Source: Limisphaerales bacterium
GTDB lineage: Bacteria; Verrucomicrobiota; Verrucomicrobiia; Limisphaerales; PALSA-1396
Direction: 5' to 3'
NCBI GenBank assembly: GCA_003140275.1
Contig: PLJQ01000485.1
Location: 1-17,422, forward strand
DNA length: 17,422 nt
How positions within the stretch are numbered: position 1 is the stretch's first letter; the number at the start of each line of letters is the position of its first letter. Positions 1 through 6,679 of this stretch are shown one piece after another. The position numbers and the translations under genes are program-made. Under the pieces are notes generated by a model. That model had not been told where the DNA came from. It was given only the letters and a program-made list of their open reading frames with translations, and ran no database searches.

Positions 1-87
1 CGAGTAGCGGAAGTCGGGCTAACGAGTGTCGTGACGCACAGGAATGGATTTGCCCAAGGAATTGAAGCGCCGGGCCGCCGGTTGATT

Positions 88-1032
88 CTATGCAGCGTTC
101 TCTTTTCGTCCGGCCGTCAGAAAATCGAGGTAGTCGATGAGTTGTTGCTTCATTTGCGGGCGCGGCACAATGGCGTCAAGCAGGCCGTGATCAAGCAGGA
201 ATTCCGCAGTTTGAAAACCCGGAGGAAGTTCAGCCTGAGTGGTATCCTTGATGACGCGAGCGCCGGCGAAGCCGATCATGGCCCCCGGCTCGGCGATGAT
301 GATGTCGCCCACACTCGCGTAGCTGGCCATGACGCCGGCCATGGTCGGATGAGTGAGAATGCTGATGAACGGGAGTTTTTTCTTTGCATGGTAAGCCAGT
401 GCTCCACAGGTCTTGGCCATCTGCATCAGGCTGAACATTCCTTCCTGCATGCGCGCGCCGCCGCTGGTGGAAACGATGATGACGGGCAATTCCATTTCGG
501 TGGCCTTCTCGATCATCCGGGTCAGTTTTTCTCCGACCACTGACCCCAGTGAGCCACCGATAAAACTGAAATTCATGACCCCCAAGGCCGCCCGGTGCGG
601 ACCGATTTTGCAGATGCCGGTGATGACGGCGTCTTTGTGGCCGGTCGTTTTTTGGTACTCCTTCAGTTTGTCGGTGTAGGATTCGACGCCGGTAAAGCTG
701 AGCATATCGACGCTGACCATATCCGCGTCCATTTCTTCGAAGGAGCAGGTTTCGACGAGGGCGTGAATCCGTTCGCGGGCGCGGATGGAAAAGTGGTGGT
801 TACAATGGTGGCAAACTTTCAGATTATCGTCCAGTTCCTTGTCGTAAATCATCGTGCTGCACTTGGGGCACTTGGTCCAAAGCCCTTCCGGGATTTCGCG
901 CTTCTTGGATCTGCCGCCAGCAATCCTCGGCTTCCGGGTGAAGGTGGTTCCAGCGTCGGTGCCGGGGGGCGTCACTGCCGGTTCTTTCGTTTCGAGGCCG
1001 AGCGTTTTTTTGGTGAAAGTGGTGGTGCCCAT
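88..1032 (-). CDS. accD: Acetyl-CoA carboxylase carboxyltransferase subunit beta
   Basis: Beta subunit of the carboxyltransferase half of acetyl-CoA carboxylase; with AccA it moves the carboxyl group from biotin to acetyl-CoA to make malonyl-CoA for fatty-acid synthesis, in the cytoplasm. The 314-residue product has the N-terminal zinc ribbon (C55-x2-C58, C74-x2-C77) and the crotonase-like fold with SGGARMQEG at 190-198 and the PTMAGVMASYA and GFAGARVI segments that bind acyl-CoA. The frame is open further upstream to 1158 (other ATG at 1095), but family alignment begins near MGTTTFTKK, so I chose the ATG at 1030-1032; no Shine-Dalgarno is visible before any candidate start. The N-terminus before the zinc ribbon is longer than usual and carries two copies of a GTTFT(K/R)K motif (residues 2-8 and 28-34). 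It lies 95 bp downstream of comF on the same strand. AccA is not in the window. Confidence 0.95.
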   Translation of the reverse strand: MGTTTFTKKTLGLETKEPAVTPPGTDAGTTFTRKPRIAGGRSKKREIPEGLWTKCPKCSTMIYDKELDDNLKVCHHCNHHFSIRARERIHALVETCSFEEMDADMVSVDMLSFTGVESYTDKLKEYQKTTGHKDAVITGICKIGPHRAALGVMNFSFIGGSLGSVVGEKLTRMIEKATEMELPVIIVSTSGGARMQEGMFSLMQMAKTCGALAYHAKKKLPFISILTHPTMAGVMASYASVGDIIIAEPGAMIGFAGARVIKDTTQAELPPGFQTAEFLLDHGLLDAIVPRPQMKQQLIDYLDFLTAGRKENAA

Positions 1033-1127
1033 GTTTTTTAAGAAGTCGAGATTTGAATGTTGAGAGCCTGAGATGCTTCTCGGTTCGATATTCATTTGCA
1101 ATTCAAGATTCTGACCGTGCAAATACT

Positions 1128-1907
1128 CTACAATCCGCGGGCGACTGTCCAGACGCAAACTTCGCTCGCACCGGCGGCCAATAATATTTTCGCGCAGGCG
1201 CTGGTGGTGGCGCCCGTCGTCAGCACGTCGTCCAATAACACAATTCTTTCTCCCTCCAACTTCTGTCCGCCGCGCATGGCAAAGGCGTTCCGCACGTTGG
1301 CGGCGCGTTGCGGACGGGTGAGCAACGTTTGTGTCCGCGTGGATTCGACCCTTTTCAGCAGCCGGTCGTTCACCGGAATTTGTGCGACGGCGCTGAAACG
1401 CGCGGCCAGGCGTTCGGCCTGGTTGAATTCGCGTTCGCGCTTTTTAGTGGGATGCAATGGCACCGGCACGATCATGTCCCATTCCTCCCCGCGCACCACC
1501 GGTCCGGCTTGACGGGCCAGCAAATCGGCCAGAAACGGCTCGAACCAGAGCGCCCGTTGGTATTTGTAACGGTGAATGACTTCCAGAACCATCCCGCCCG
1601 CCACCACCGCCGACCGTGCCGAGCGGAAGTGCAGGTCCATTTCCCGGCAATTGCTGCATTCAAATGCCGTGGTTATGTCGCCTGCGTATGGCAGTCCACA
1701 ACGTCCACAAAACGGCGGCTTGATAAAACGCACTCCGCCGGTGCCGGACCAACACCGCGCGCAAACGTATCCTTCCGCCGGCGTCGCGCGCCCGGCATCG
1801 CAGATTTGACACACTTCAGGATAGAAAAAATGCAGACCGGCATCAACCCAGCATTTGAGAGGACGAACCGCCGCAGATTCCCGTGTCAACGAATGAAGCG
1901 GTCCCAT
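1128..1907 (-). CDS. comF: ComF family phosphoribosyltransferase-like protein
   Basis: ComF/GntX-type protein: zinc-finger N-terminus joined to a type I phosphoribosyltransferase domain. In naturally competent bacteria ComF helps handle incoming single-stranded DNA in the cytoplasm; in many others its role is unknown. From the ATG at 1905-1907 the product is 259 residues, normal for the family. Four Cys pairs are visible (C33/C36, C49/C52, C67/C70, C84/C87), then the PRPP-loop motif IVLLDDVLTTGATTS at 222-236, the family hallmark. The frame stays open to 2057, but that start would overlap the divergent kinase gene and adds about 50 residues without family similarity, so the shorter start is preferred; there is no clear ribosome-binding site. 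Its start lies 78 bp from that of the kinase gene. The downstream pseudopilin operon makes a competence link conceivable, but nothing in the sequence shows it. Confidence 0.9.
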   Translation of the reverse strand: MGPLHSLTRESAAVRPLKCWVDAGLHFFYPEVCQICDAGRATPAEGYVCARCWSGTGGVRFIKPPFCGRCGLPYAGDITTAFECSNCREMDLHFRSARSAVVAGGMVLEVIHRYKYQRALWFEPFLADLLARQAGPVVRGEEWDMIVPVPLHPTKKREREFNQAERLAARFSAVAQIPVNDRLLKRVESTRTQTLLTRPQRAANVRNAFAMRGGQKLEGERIVLLDDVLTTGATTSACAKILLAAGASEVCVWTVARGL

Positions 1908-1975
1908 CAGCGCAGCATAAAAATCCGACGCACGTCCGACAAGCTGGAATTCCGCGACACGCAGAAACCATTGGC

Positions 1976-1985
1976 AGGAGGGGAG
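1976..1985 (+). promoter_or_regulatory. Shine-Dalgarno AGGAGG that fixes the kinase start
   Basis: AGGAGG at 1976-1981 precedes the ATG at 1986 by 4 bases. It selects the start MACYINP over the in-frame ATG at 2010 and over the long upstream extension of the frame (open from 1308), which runs antisense through comF. A strong Shine-Dalgarno is notable here because most genes in the window lack one. Confidence 0.7.
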
Positions 1986-2867
1986 ATGGCGTGTTACATA
2001 AACCCCGCCATGCCGATCAACGCAAAGAGTGAAGGTGACACCGCTGCGCCATTCCAACCGGGGACGTTCGGCCGATTCTATTTGCAGGAACTCATCAACA
2101 GCGGCGGCATGGCGGACATCTGGCTGGCGACCGACTCAAAGGGAAAGGCGTATGCGCTCCGCCGGCTGCACCACCAGTTGCGATTCAACTTTTTGGCGCG
2201 GAAACGATTTCTGCGCGGGTGCGAAATCCTTTCCAAAATCCACGACCACGAGCGCGTCATCGGTTATTTCGAGCACGGCAAAATTGAAGGCACGCCCTAC
2301 CTGCTCATGGAATATGTTGAAGGAGCGAATCTGAAGGAGCTTTACAGTATTCACGACCCGGTGCTGACGGAGAACGTCGCGCAAATACTGATCGACATGG
2401 CGGTCGGACTGGAGCACGTCCACGACAGCGGTTTCATGCACCTCGATTTCAAACCGGAGAATGTGCTCATCACACGCAACGCCACGGTGCGACTGGTCGA
2501 TTTCGACCTCGCCAAACCGATTCCCAATCCGCCGAAAAAGATGTCCAAGAATCCCGGCACACCCGCCTACATGGCACCGGAACAATTGCAACGGGAGCCC
2601 ATCGATCAGCGTGTCGATATTTTCGCCTTTGGCGTCGCCGCCTACGAATTGCTCACCAGCAATAAACCGTTCGTCGGCGAAACGCCGGGGCAGATTTTGG
2701 GCAAACAACTGGATCGCTCAGACTTCGTCCTGCCGCGCGATTACAATCCCGATCTGCCGGCGAACCTGGAGAAAGTGGTCTTGAAATGTCTGGAGCACGA
2801 CCCGCTCAAACGTTATCCGTTCATGAGCCTGTTGGCGCATGATTTGAAAACGGCGCTGTACGTGTGA
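1986..2867 (+). CDS. Serine/threonine protein kinase-like protein with altered catalytic motifs
   Basis: Single-domain Hanks-type kinase homologue of 293 residues, with no transmembrane helix or sensor domain, so probably cytoplasmic. Visible in order: glycine-loop-like INSGGMADIW (37-46), beta-3 strand AYALRRL with Arg59 where the ATP-anchoring Lys of VAIK normally sits, alpha-C Glu80, catalytic loop HLDFKPEN (152-159; Asp154, Lys156 and Asn159 kept, HRD changed to HLD), DFD at 172-174 in place of DFG, and an intact GTPAYMAPEQ activation segment/APE (191-200). The catalytic Asp and the metal-binding Asn and Asp remain, so it may be active, weakly active, or a nucleotide-binding pseudokinase; sequence alone does not decide. 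The start is chosen for its AGGAGG. It is divergent from comF; no phosphatase, FHA protein or obvious substrate gene is adjacent. Confidence 0.88.
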   Translation: MACYINPAMPINAKSEGDTAAPFQPGTFGRFYLQELINSGGMADIWLATDSKGKAYALRRLHHQLRFNFLARKRFLRGCEILSKIHDHERVIGYFEHGKIEGTPYLLMEYVEGANLKELYSIHDPVLTENVAQILIDMAVGLEHVHDSGFMHLDFKPENVLITRNATVRLVDFDLAKPIPNPPKKMSKNPGTPAYMAPEQLQREPIDQRVDIFAFGVAAYELLTSNKPFVGETPGQILGKQLDRSDFVLPRDYNPDLPANLEKVVLKCLEHDPLKRYPFMSLLAHDLKTALYV

Positions 2868-2939
2868 ATGTAGCAGCCGGCCTGAGGTTTGCAGCCTATC
2901 TGGGTAATAGCGGTGGCTGTTTGCCTGAATCTCTCATAA
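2868..2939. other. Gap between convergent genes, with one copy of an imperfect direct repeat
   Basis: This gap between the kinase and the convergent membrane-protein gene holds no clear terminator. It contains TTTGCAGCCTATCTGGGT (2888-2905), which matches TTTGCGGCTTATCTCGGT at 3399-3416 at 15 of 18 positions. The two copies bracket the small membrane-protein gene. Confidence 0.4.
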
Positions 2940-3356
2940 TCAATCGCCCGTGACTGACATGCCTGCGACGAAGGCGAAGGCTACTCCGACCCACTGCTCC
3001 AGCAAGACGGCTGCTGCCGAAAACCACCGATAGCCCTTCAAGACGTAGACGACTCCGATTTCAGTCAAAAGCTGGGCAATGAGTAGTCCTTCGACAACAC
3101 GGCTCGGCCAATCTGGCGCAAGGCTGTGCTGGTCAGTATGACGCATTAGTGAACCCCACACCAAAACGAGAAGTGATACGCCAAGCGGAAGGAAGACCAG
3201 CAAGTGGCGACGACGAAACCGAGAACGAAGGAACGGAAAGTTGAAAATAGATGCCACGACTACGGCAGCAACCAGTGCGAGTGTAACGGGCCAGTAATAG
3301 CGGATCGCACTCCATGGCTCTTCTGCCAACCAAAAAATGTAGATAATGTGATTCAT
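2940..3356 (-). CDS. Hypothetical four-helix integral membrane protein
   Basis: The 138-residue product is not recognised. It has four predicted transmembrane helices (about 21-40, 51-70, 87-106 and 112-133), separated by short loops rich in basic residues (RSRFRRRH after helix 1). The hydrophobic pattern, ATG start and TGA stop support a real gene, but there is no catalytic motif, no signal peptide beyond the first helix, and no Shine-Dalgarno. It converges with the kinase gene and is bracketed by an 18-bp imperfect direct repeat. A partner or function cannot be inferred from the neighbours. Confidence 0.6.
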   Translation of the reverse strand: MNHIIYIFWLAEEPWSAIRYYWPVTLALVAAVVVASIFNFPFLRSRFRRRHLLVFLPLGVSLLVLVWGSLMRHTDQHSLAPDWPSRVVEGLLIAQLLTEIGVVYVLKGYRWFSAAAVLLEQWVGVAFAFVAGMSVTGD

Positions 3357-3671
3357 ATGATGCGAGTTGCGTCGCCTACCAGCAAATTAGCTGCAAACTT
3401 TGCGGCTTATCTCGGTTTATGTTTTTAACATTGCCACCGGCGAAGTTCGTTGTCGAGACTGACGTGCGAGGATTTTCGCGGTGTTTACTCCGTCGGCAAA
3501 GGCTGCAAATCAACGCACTATACTGGTCCTCTGTGGTGAAAGTCGCCGCCAGCGGTCGATAATCCGAGCTGACGCCCCAGTTCGAAATCGTCCGCACATA
3601 AATTTCGTTCGTCGCCCATTGGTATCCAAGGATTGCCTTTCGTCCCCTGCCTCGCGTAAGGTTTCTACTCT
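3357..3671 (-). pseudogene. Gene-poor stretch; possible decayed C-terminus of an exonuclease/endonuclease/phosphatase-family gene
   Basis: No intact gene lies in these 315 bases. On the minus strand the frame open through 3597 (GTG) and beyond it toward rimO reads GYQWATNEIYV, then RTISNWGVSSDYRPLAATF, before running into unrelated residues and a stop near 3376. SDYRPLAATF resembles the C-terminal SDHRPV motif of the EEP (DNase I-like) superfamily, but with Tyr for the catalytic His; there is no upstream domain. A short dyad, AGCTGCAAA/TTTGCGGCT, lies at 3390-3408. The EEP reading rests on about ten residues and could be chance. The left part may also contain the promoter of the membrane-protein gene, which I could not pinpoint. 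Confidence 0.22.
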
Positions 3672-5441
3672 GTGACGAAAAACAATTCCACTAAACGACC
3701 GGTGCGGGTCGGTTTGATTTCACTCGGCTGCGCCAAGAATCTGGTCGATGCCGAAATCATGCTAGGCTCGCTCATCCAGAGCGGCATGGAAATCACCAAC
3801 GACGCAGCCACCGCCGACGTGGTCATCGTCAACACCTGCTCGTTTATTGACAGCGCGCAGGAAGAAAGTGTCGATACGATTCTGGAGTCGGCTGAACTGC
3901 GTGAAGCCAAGAATCGCGGCCAAGGATTGATTGTTTCCGGCTGCCTGCCGCAACGATTCCGCGACGAACTGCCTAAGTTGTTGCCCGAAGTCGATGCGTT
4001 CATGGGCATTGATCAAGTGGCTCAGGTCGGCAGCATCGTTCAACAGGCCCTGACCCACCGGGCTGAACGGTTGGCACAGCAAAATTCAAAATTCAAAATT
4101 CAAAATTCAAAACCGAAAATTGCCGCCCGTCTTGCTGGACTTGACAAGTCGCGGAAAACGACCGCTCACGAACAGGAAGAATCCCTTCGCCGCAGCGAAA
4201 AGTTTGGCAGGACGAGGACTGTCGTTACCATAGTTACGCCTCACGCCTCACGCCTCACGCAACACGCTCCTCTGGTCGATGTCAACCCACGCCCTCACTT
4301 CATCCCGGACTTCGCTACGCCACGGTTTCGGCTCATGCCGCGCCATTTCGCCTACGTGAAGATTGCCGAAGGGTGCAACCACCCCTGCAGCTTCTGCATC
4401 ATTCCGCGCATGCGTGGCAGTCATCGCAGCCGCCAGCAAAGCGACATCGTGCAAGAGGCGAAGCAATTGCTCGCCGACGGCGTAAAGGAACTGAATTTGA
4501 TTTCTCAAGACTCGACCTACTATGGCCTCGACCTGCGAGCGGGCCACCGCCGCGCGATTTCGTCGCCAGAAAAATTCAGCGCAGCCGCTAAGTCGCTCCC
4601 CGTCAATGCCACCACCCTCTGCACGTTGCTGCGCGAACTCAATTCGCTCGCTGGCGACTTCTGGATTCGCCTGCTCTACACGCATCCGGCGCATTGGACG
4701 GATGAGTTGATTCAGACCATTGCCGATTGTCCCAAGGTGGCGCGCTACGTCGATGTTCCACTCCAGCACATTCATGAAAACATGCTTGAACGGATGCGCC
4801 GCGAGACCAGCGAACAATACATTCGCGACCTCATCGGAAGAATCCGCGCCGGGATTCCGGGCATTGCGTTGCGCACCACGTTTATCGTCGGTTTTCCCGG
4901 CGAGACGGAAAAGTATTTCCAGACGCTCCTCGACTTTGTTCGCGAAACAAAATTCGAGCGCCTCGGCGTGTTCACTTACTCAAAAGAAGAAGGCACCCGC
5001 GCCGGCAATATGCAGGGGCAAATCACCGAAAAAATCAAAAAACAACGACGCAATCTCGCCATGGCCGAGCAACACAAAGTGGCTGTGCAGGTGTCCGAAT
5101 CGTTCGTGGGCCGGACGCTCAAAGTGCTGGTCGAAGGCGAAGCCAGCACGAAGGCGCTGGCCCGCGCCAGCGTGTTGTCCTGGGAGCACGGTTTGATCCG
5201 CGACAAGGAAACTCTCAACTCTCAACTCTCAACTCTTAACTATTTGATCGCCCGCGGCGAAGCGGACGCGCCCGACATCGACGGCCGTGTTTATGTGCGG
5301 GGCAAGCTGCCGCTTGGTCAATTCGCGCGGGTCCAAGTGATTGGCCACACCGATTATGATTTGATTGCCGAACCGGCGCAAAAGTCCGATGACGAATCCC
5401 CAATCAGGAACGTTGACCAGGTTTTCAATTCACGGCTTTAA
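3672..5441 (+). CDS. rimO: Ribosomal protein S12 methylthiotransferase RimO, with insertions
   Basis: Radical-SAM enzyme that adds a methylthio group to the beta-carbon of an aspartate in ribosomal protein S12, using two 4Fe-4S clusters. The N-terminal MTTase domain has cluster cysteines C20 (SLGCAKN), C56 (VNTCSF) and C91 (SGCLPQR); the radical-SAM motif is C235-x3-C239-x2-C242; a C-terminal TRAM domain contains ADAPDIDG near 531-538. GTG start at 3672, with a weak TAAGG about 10 bases upstream. At 589 residues it exceeds the usual ~440. The excess lies in three places: the MTTase/radical-SAM linker (about 135-220), a loop at about 286-312, and the TRAM domain (about 491-525). The first and third contain 7-bp tandem DNA repeats translated as low-complexity peptide. 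The frame stays open throughout and all cluster cysteines are intact, so it is probably functional. pgsA follows 26 bp downstream, probably co-transcribed. Confidence 0.94.
   Translation: MTKNNSTKRPVRVGLISLGCAKNLVDAEIMLGSLIQSGMEITNDAATADVVIVNTCSFIDSAQEESVDTILESAELREAKNRGQGLIVSGCLPQRFRDELPKLLPEVDAFMGIDQVAQVGSIVQQALTHRAERLAQQNSKFKIQNSKPKIAARLAGLDKSRKTTAHEQEESLRRSEKFGRTRTVVTIVTPHASRLTQHAPLVDVNPRPHFIPDFATPRFRLMPRHFAYVKIAEGCNHPCSFCIIPRMRGSHRSRQQSDIVQEAKQLLADGVKELNLISQDSTYYGLDLRAGHRRAISSPEKFSAAAKSLPVNATTLCTLLRELNSLAGDFWIRLLYTHPAHWTDELIQTIADCPKVARYVDVPLQHIHENMLERMRRETSEQYIRDLIGRIRAGIPGIALRTTFIVGFPGETEKYFQTLLDFVRETKFERLGVFTYSKEEGTRAGNMQGQITEKIKKQRRNLAMAEQHKVAVQVSESFVGRTLKVLVEGEASTKALARASVLSWEHGLIRDKETLNSQLSTLNYLIARGEADAPDIDGRVYVRGKLPLGQFARVQVIGHTDYDLIAEPAQKSDDESPIRNVDQVFNSRL
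4081..4112 (+). repeat. Heptamer tandem repeat (AAAATTC)4 plus AAAA inside rimO
   Basis: Four perfect 7-bp units followed by AAAA; a related AAAATTG lies just downstream at 4116-4122. Because 7 is not a multiple of 3, the array is read in rotating frame and encodes NSKFKIQ-type peptide (residues 137-150). It sits at the start of the abnormal linker between the MTTase and radical-SAM domains. Confidence 0.95.
4234..4268 (+). repeat. Heptamer tandem repeat of TCACGCC inside rimO
   Basis: Five 7-bp units (TTACGCC, TCACGCC, TCACGCC, TCACGCA, ACACGCT): two perfect, the outer ones with one or two changes. It encodes rimO residues 188-199 and marks the far side of the linker insertion that begins at the AAAATTC array. 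Confidence 0.9.
5211..5243 (+). repeat. Heptamer tandem repeat of ACTCTCA inside rimO
   Basis: Three perfect ACTCTCA units, one ACTCTTA and a partial ACTAT. It encodes TLNSQLSTLNY (residues 514-524) within an insertion in the TRAM domain, shortly before the conserved ADAPDIDG motif. Confidence 0.92.
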
Positions 5442-5446
5442 TCCGA

Positions 5447-5467
5447 CATTCAGAATTTAGAATTTGC
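5447..5467 (+). repeat. Short degenerate heptamer repeat directly upstream of pgsA
   Basis: CATTCAG, AATTTAG and AATTTGC align as three imperfect 7-bp units that fill the rimO-pgsA gap up to the pgsA ATG. With only about two good copies this is weak alone; it is listed because its period matches the four clearer arrays nearby. No Shine-Dalgarno remains in the gap. Confidence 0.45.
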
Positions 5468-6040
5468 ATGAACCTGCCAAACAAACTGACGCTTTCCCGT
5501 TTCGCGCTGACGGTCGCATTTTTGGCAGTCATGCTTTCGCAGGTGCGTTATCACCAAACCCTGGCGCTCGCATTGTTCATCGTCGCCAGTTTGACGGATT
5601 ACTTCGACGGTCGAATCGCCCGGCGCGACCGGCTTATCACGAACTTTGGCGTGTTGATGGACCCCTTGGCCGACAAAATCCTGGTCTGCTCCGCGTTTAT
5701 CGCGTTCGTGGACCGCGGATGGATATCGGCCTGGATGGTGGTGATCATCGTGGCGCGCGAACTGGCCATCACCGGCTTGCGTTTGTTGGCGGCCTCGAAA
5801 CTGGTCGTGCTGGCGGCGGAGGGTTACGGCAAACACAAAACCATTTCGCAAATTGTGGCGATCATCTCGATCCTGATCCTCCAGAGTTATCCCGAATGGG
5901 GCAGTTGCGCGAAAACAATTTTCGACTGGTGGGTGCCGCACTTCACGGTGGTGTCAAAATGGGTGGCCGTGGTGCTGACGGCCACATCCGGCCTGCTCTA
6001 TCTTTGGAATAATCGACGGTTGTATTTGGATGACCTTTAA
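5468..6040 (+). CDS. pgsA: CDP-diacylglycerol--glycerol-3-phosphate 3-phosphatidyltransferase
   Basis: Inner-membrane enzyme that transfers the phosphatidyl group from CDP-diacylglycerol to glycerol-3-phosphate, the committed step to phosphatidylglycerol. The 190-residue product has the complete CDP-alcohol phosphotransferase signature: D44, D47-G48, A51-R52, G61, D65 and D69 (SLTDYFDGRIAR followed by GVLMDPLADK). GKHKTISQ at 121-128 is also typical of PgsA. Several hydrophobic helices span the protein (about 10-25, 31-44, 72-84, 87-108, 126-139 and 162-180), and length is normal. It follows rimO by 26 bp on the same strand, without a Shine-Dalgarno. Its TAA overlaps the stop of the convergent RodZ-like gene through a shared TTAA. 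A rival frame starting at 5464 has no family similarity. Confidence 0.95.
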   Translation: MNLPNKLTLSRFALTVAFLAVMLSQVRYHQTLALALFIVASLTDYFDGRIARRDRLITNFGVLMDPLADKILVCSAFIAFVDRGWISAWMVVIIVARELAITGLRLLAASKLVVLAAEGYGKHKTISQIVAIISILILQSYPEWGSCAKTIFDWWVPHFTVVSKWVAVVLTATSGLLYLWNNRRLYLDDL

Positions 6041-6549
6041 CGGTGCGGCGCCGCCGGCGCCGGCGGCAGTGGGAGCACCTCGCCGGAAACGTGTTGCGTC
6101 GGCTGGTAAAGCCCCGGCCCCAAGCCGGCGAGCGGGTCAGCGGTCTGGTAATGCCGCCGCACAATATAGATCGCCAGGATGCTCACCAGCACCACAGCGA
6201 TGCCAAGAGCGATCCATCCTTTGCGCCAATTTACTTTGGACAACTGGAGCATGATGAAATCAAGCGCGGTGCGCGGTTCATCCGAGAGCGGCGGGGGCTC
6301 GCTAAACTTCTCGGTTTGTCCCAATTCCTCATCAAGCGCGGACATGATCTGGGGCACGTCGAGCTTGAGCAAAGTGGCGTAGGAGCGGATAAAACCGCGT
6401 ATGTAAACCGTCGCCGAGAAGACATTGAAATTGCCCTCTTCCAGAGCGCGGACATGGTCGGTCCGAATTTTGGTAATCTCGGCAACGTGATGGACGGTGA
6501 GGTTTTGGGCCTCCCGGGCGTCGCGGAGTTGTTCGGCAACCGTCGGCAT
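6037..6549 (-). CDS. RodZ-like helix-turn-helix membrane protein, short form
   Basis: RodZ family: a cytoplasmic helix-turn-helix domain binds MreB and links the cell-wall elongation machinery to the membrane. From the ATG at 6547-6549 the product has 170 residues: an N-terminal HTH_25-type domain (about 3-70), including TVHHVAEITKI and the family hallmark YIRGFIRSYA (49-58), then a linker, one transmembrane helix at about 111-130, and only about 40 residues beyond it, Pro/Ala-rich at the end (LPPAPAAPHR). The beta-rich C-terminal domain (DUF4115) of long RodZ proteins is absent. A TTG start at 6591 is possible but less likely. It is the last gene of the minus-strand group after ftsK and the membrane protein; RodZ genes next to ftsK and pgsA are common. 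Confidence 0.85.
   Translation of the reverse strand: MPTVAEQLRDAREAQNLTVHHVAEITKIRTDHVRALEEGNFNVFSATVYIRGFIRSYATLLKLDVPQIMSALDEELGQTEKFSEPPPLSDEPRTALDFIMLQLSKVNWRKGWIALGIAVVLVSILAIYIVRRHYQTADPLAGLGPGLYQPTQHVSGEVLPLPPAPAAPHR
6050..6067. terminator. 18-bp perfect GC palindrome near the pgsA/RodZ convergent stops
   Basis: GCCGCCGGCGCCGGCGGC is its own reverse complement and can fold as a very stable hairpin on either transcript. It starts 10 bp after the pgsA stop and encodes Pro/Ala in the RodZ-like C-terminus. There is no T-run on either side, so it is at best a bidirectional attenuating hairpin between convergent genes, not a canonical intrinsic terminator. Confidence 0.3.
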
Positions 6550-6679
6550 GATTGGCTTTAATAGCGATTTTGCCTGGCGCTTGGCAACCAAAGAAAAACG
6601 GAGTTTGTTTTCCGCGTTCAGGAGTTCAGACGTTGCTTTTTAGAATTTGTTGGATGCAGTGTCGGAATCCAGCGCACGC

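Noticed and set aside
1..87. Possible gene start downstream of accD on the minus strand
   Set aside because: Only short frames with early stops; no recognisable N-terminus at the window edge.
31..543. 170-residue plus-strand frame at the left edge
   Set aside because: Antisense to accD, with low-complexity His/Gly/Asp composition typical of a shadow frame.
1308..1985. N-terminal extension of the kinase frame
   Set aside because: Antisense to comF, no family similarity, and a strong AGGAGG marks the start at 1986.
1908..2057. N-terminal extension of ComF
   Set aside because: Would overlap the divergent kinase start; the added residues lack ComF similarity.
4081..4268. CRISPR-like array
   Set aside because: The units are only 7 bp, directly adjacent and without spacers; no cas genes are in the window.
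4248..4817. 189-residue minus-strand frame
   Set aside because: Shadow of rimO, whose cysteine motifs are unambiguous.
5464..6012. 182-residue plus-strand frame overlapping pgsA
   Set aside because: Arg/Gly/His-rich composition without motifs; the overlapping frame has the full CDP-alcohol phosphotransferase signature.
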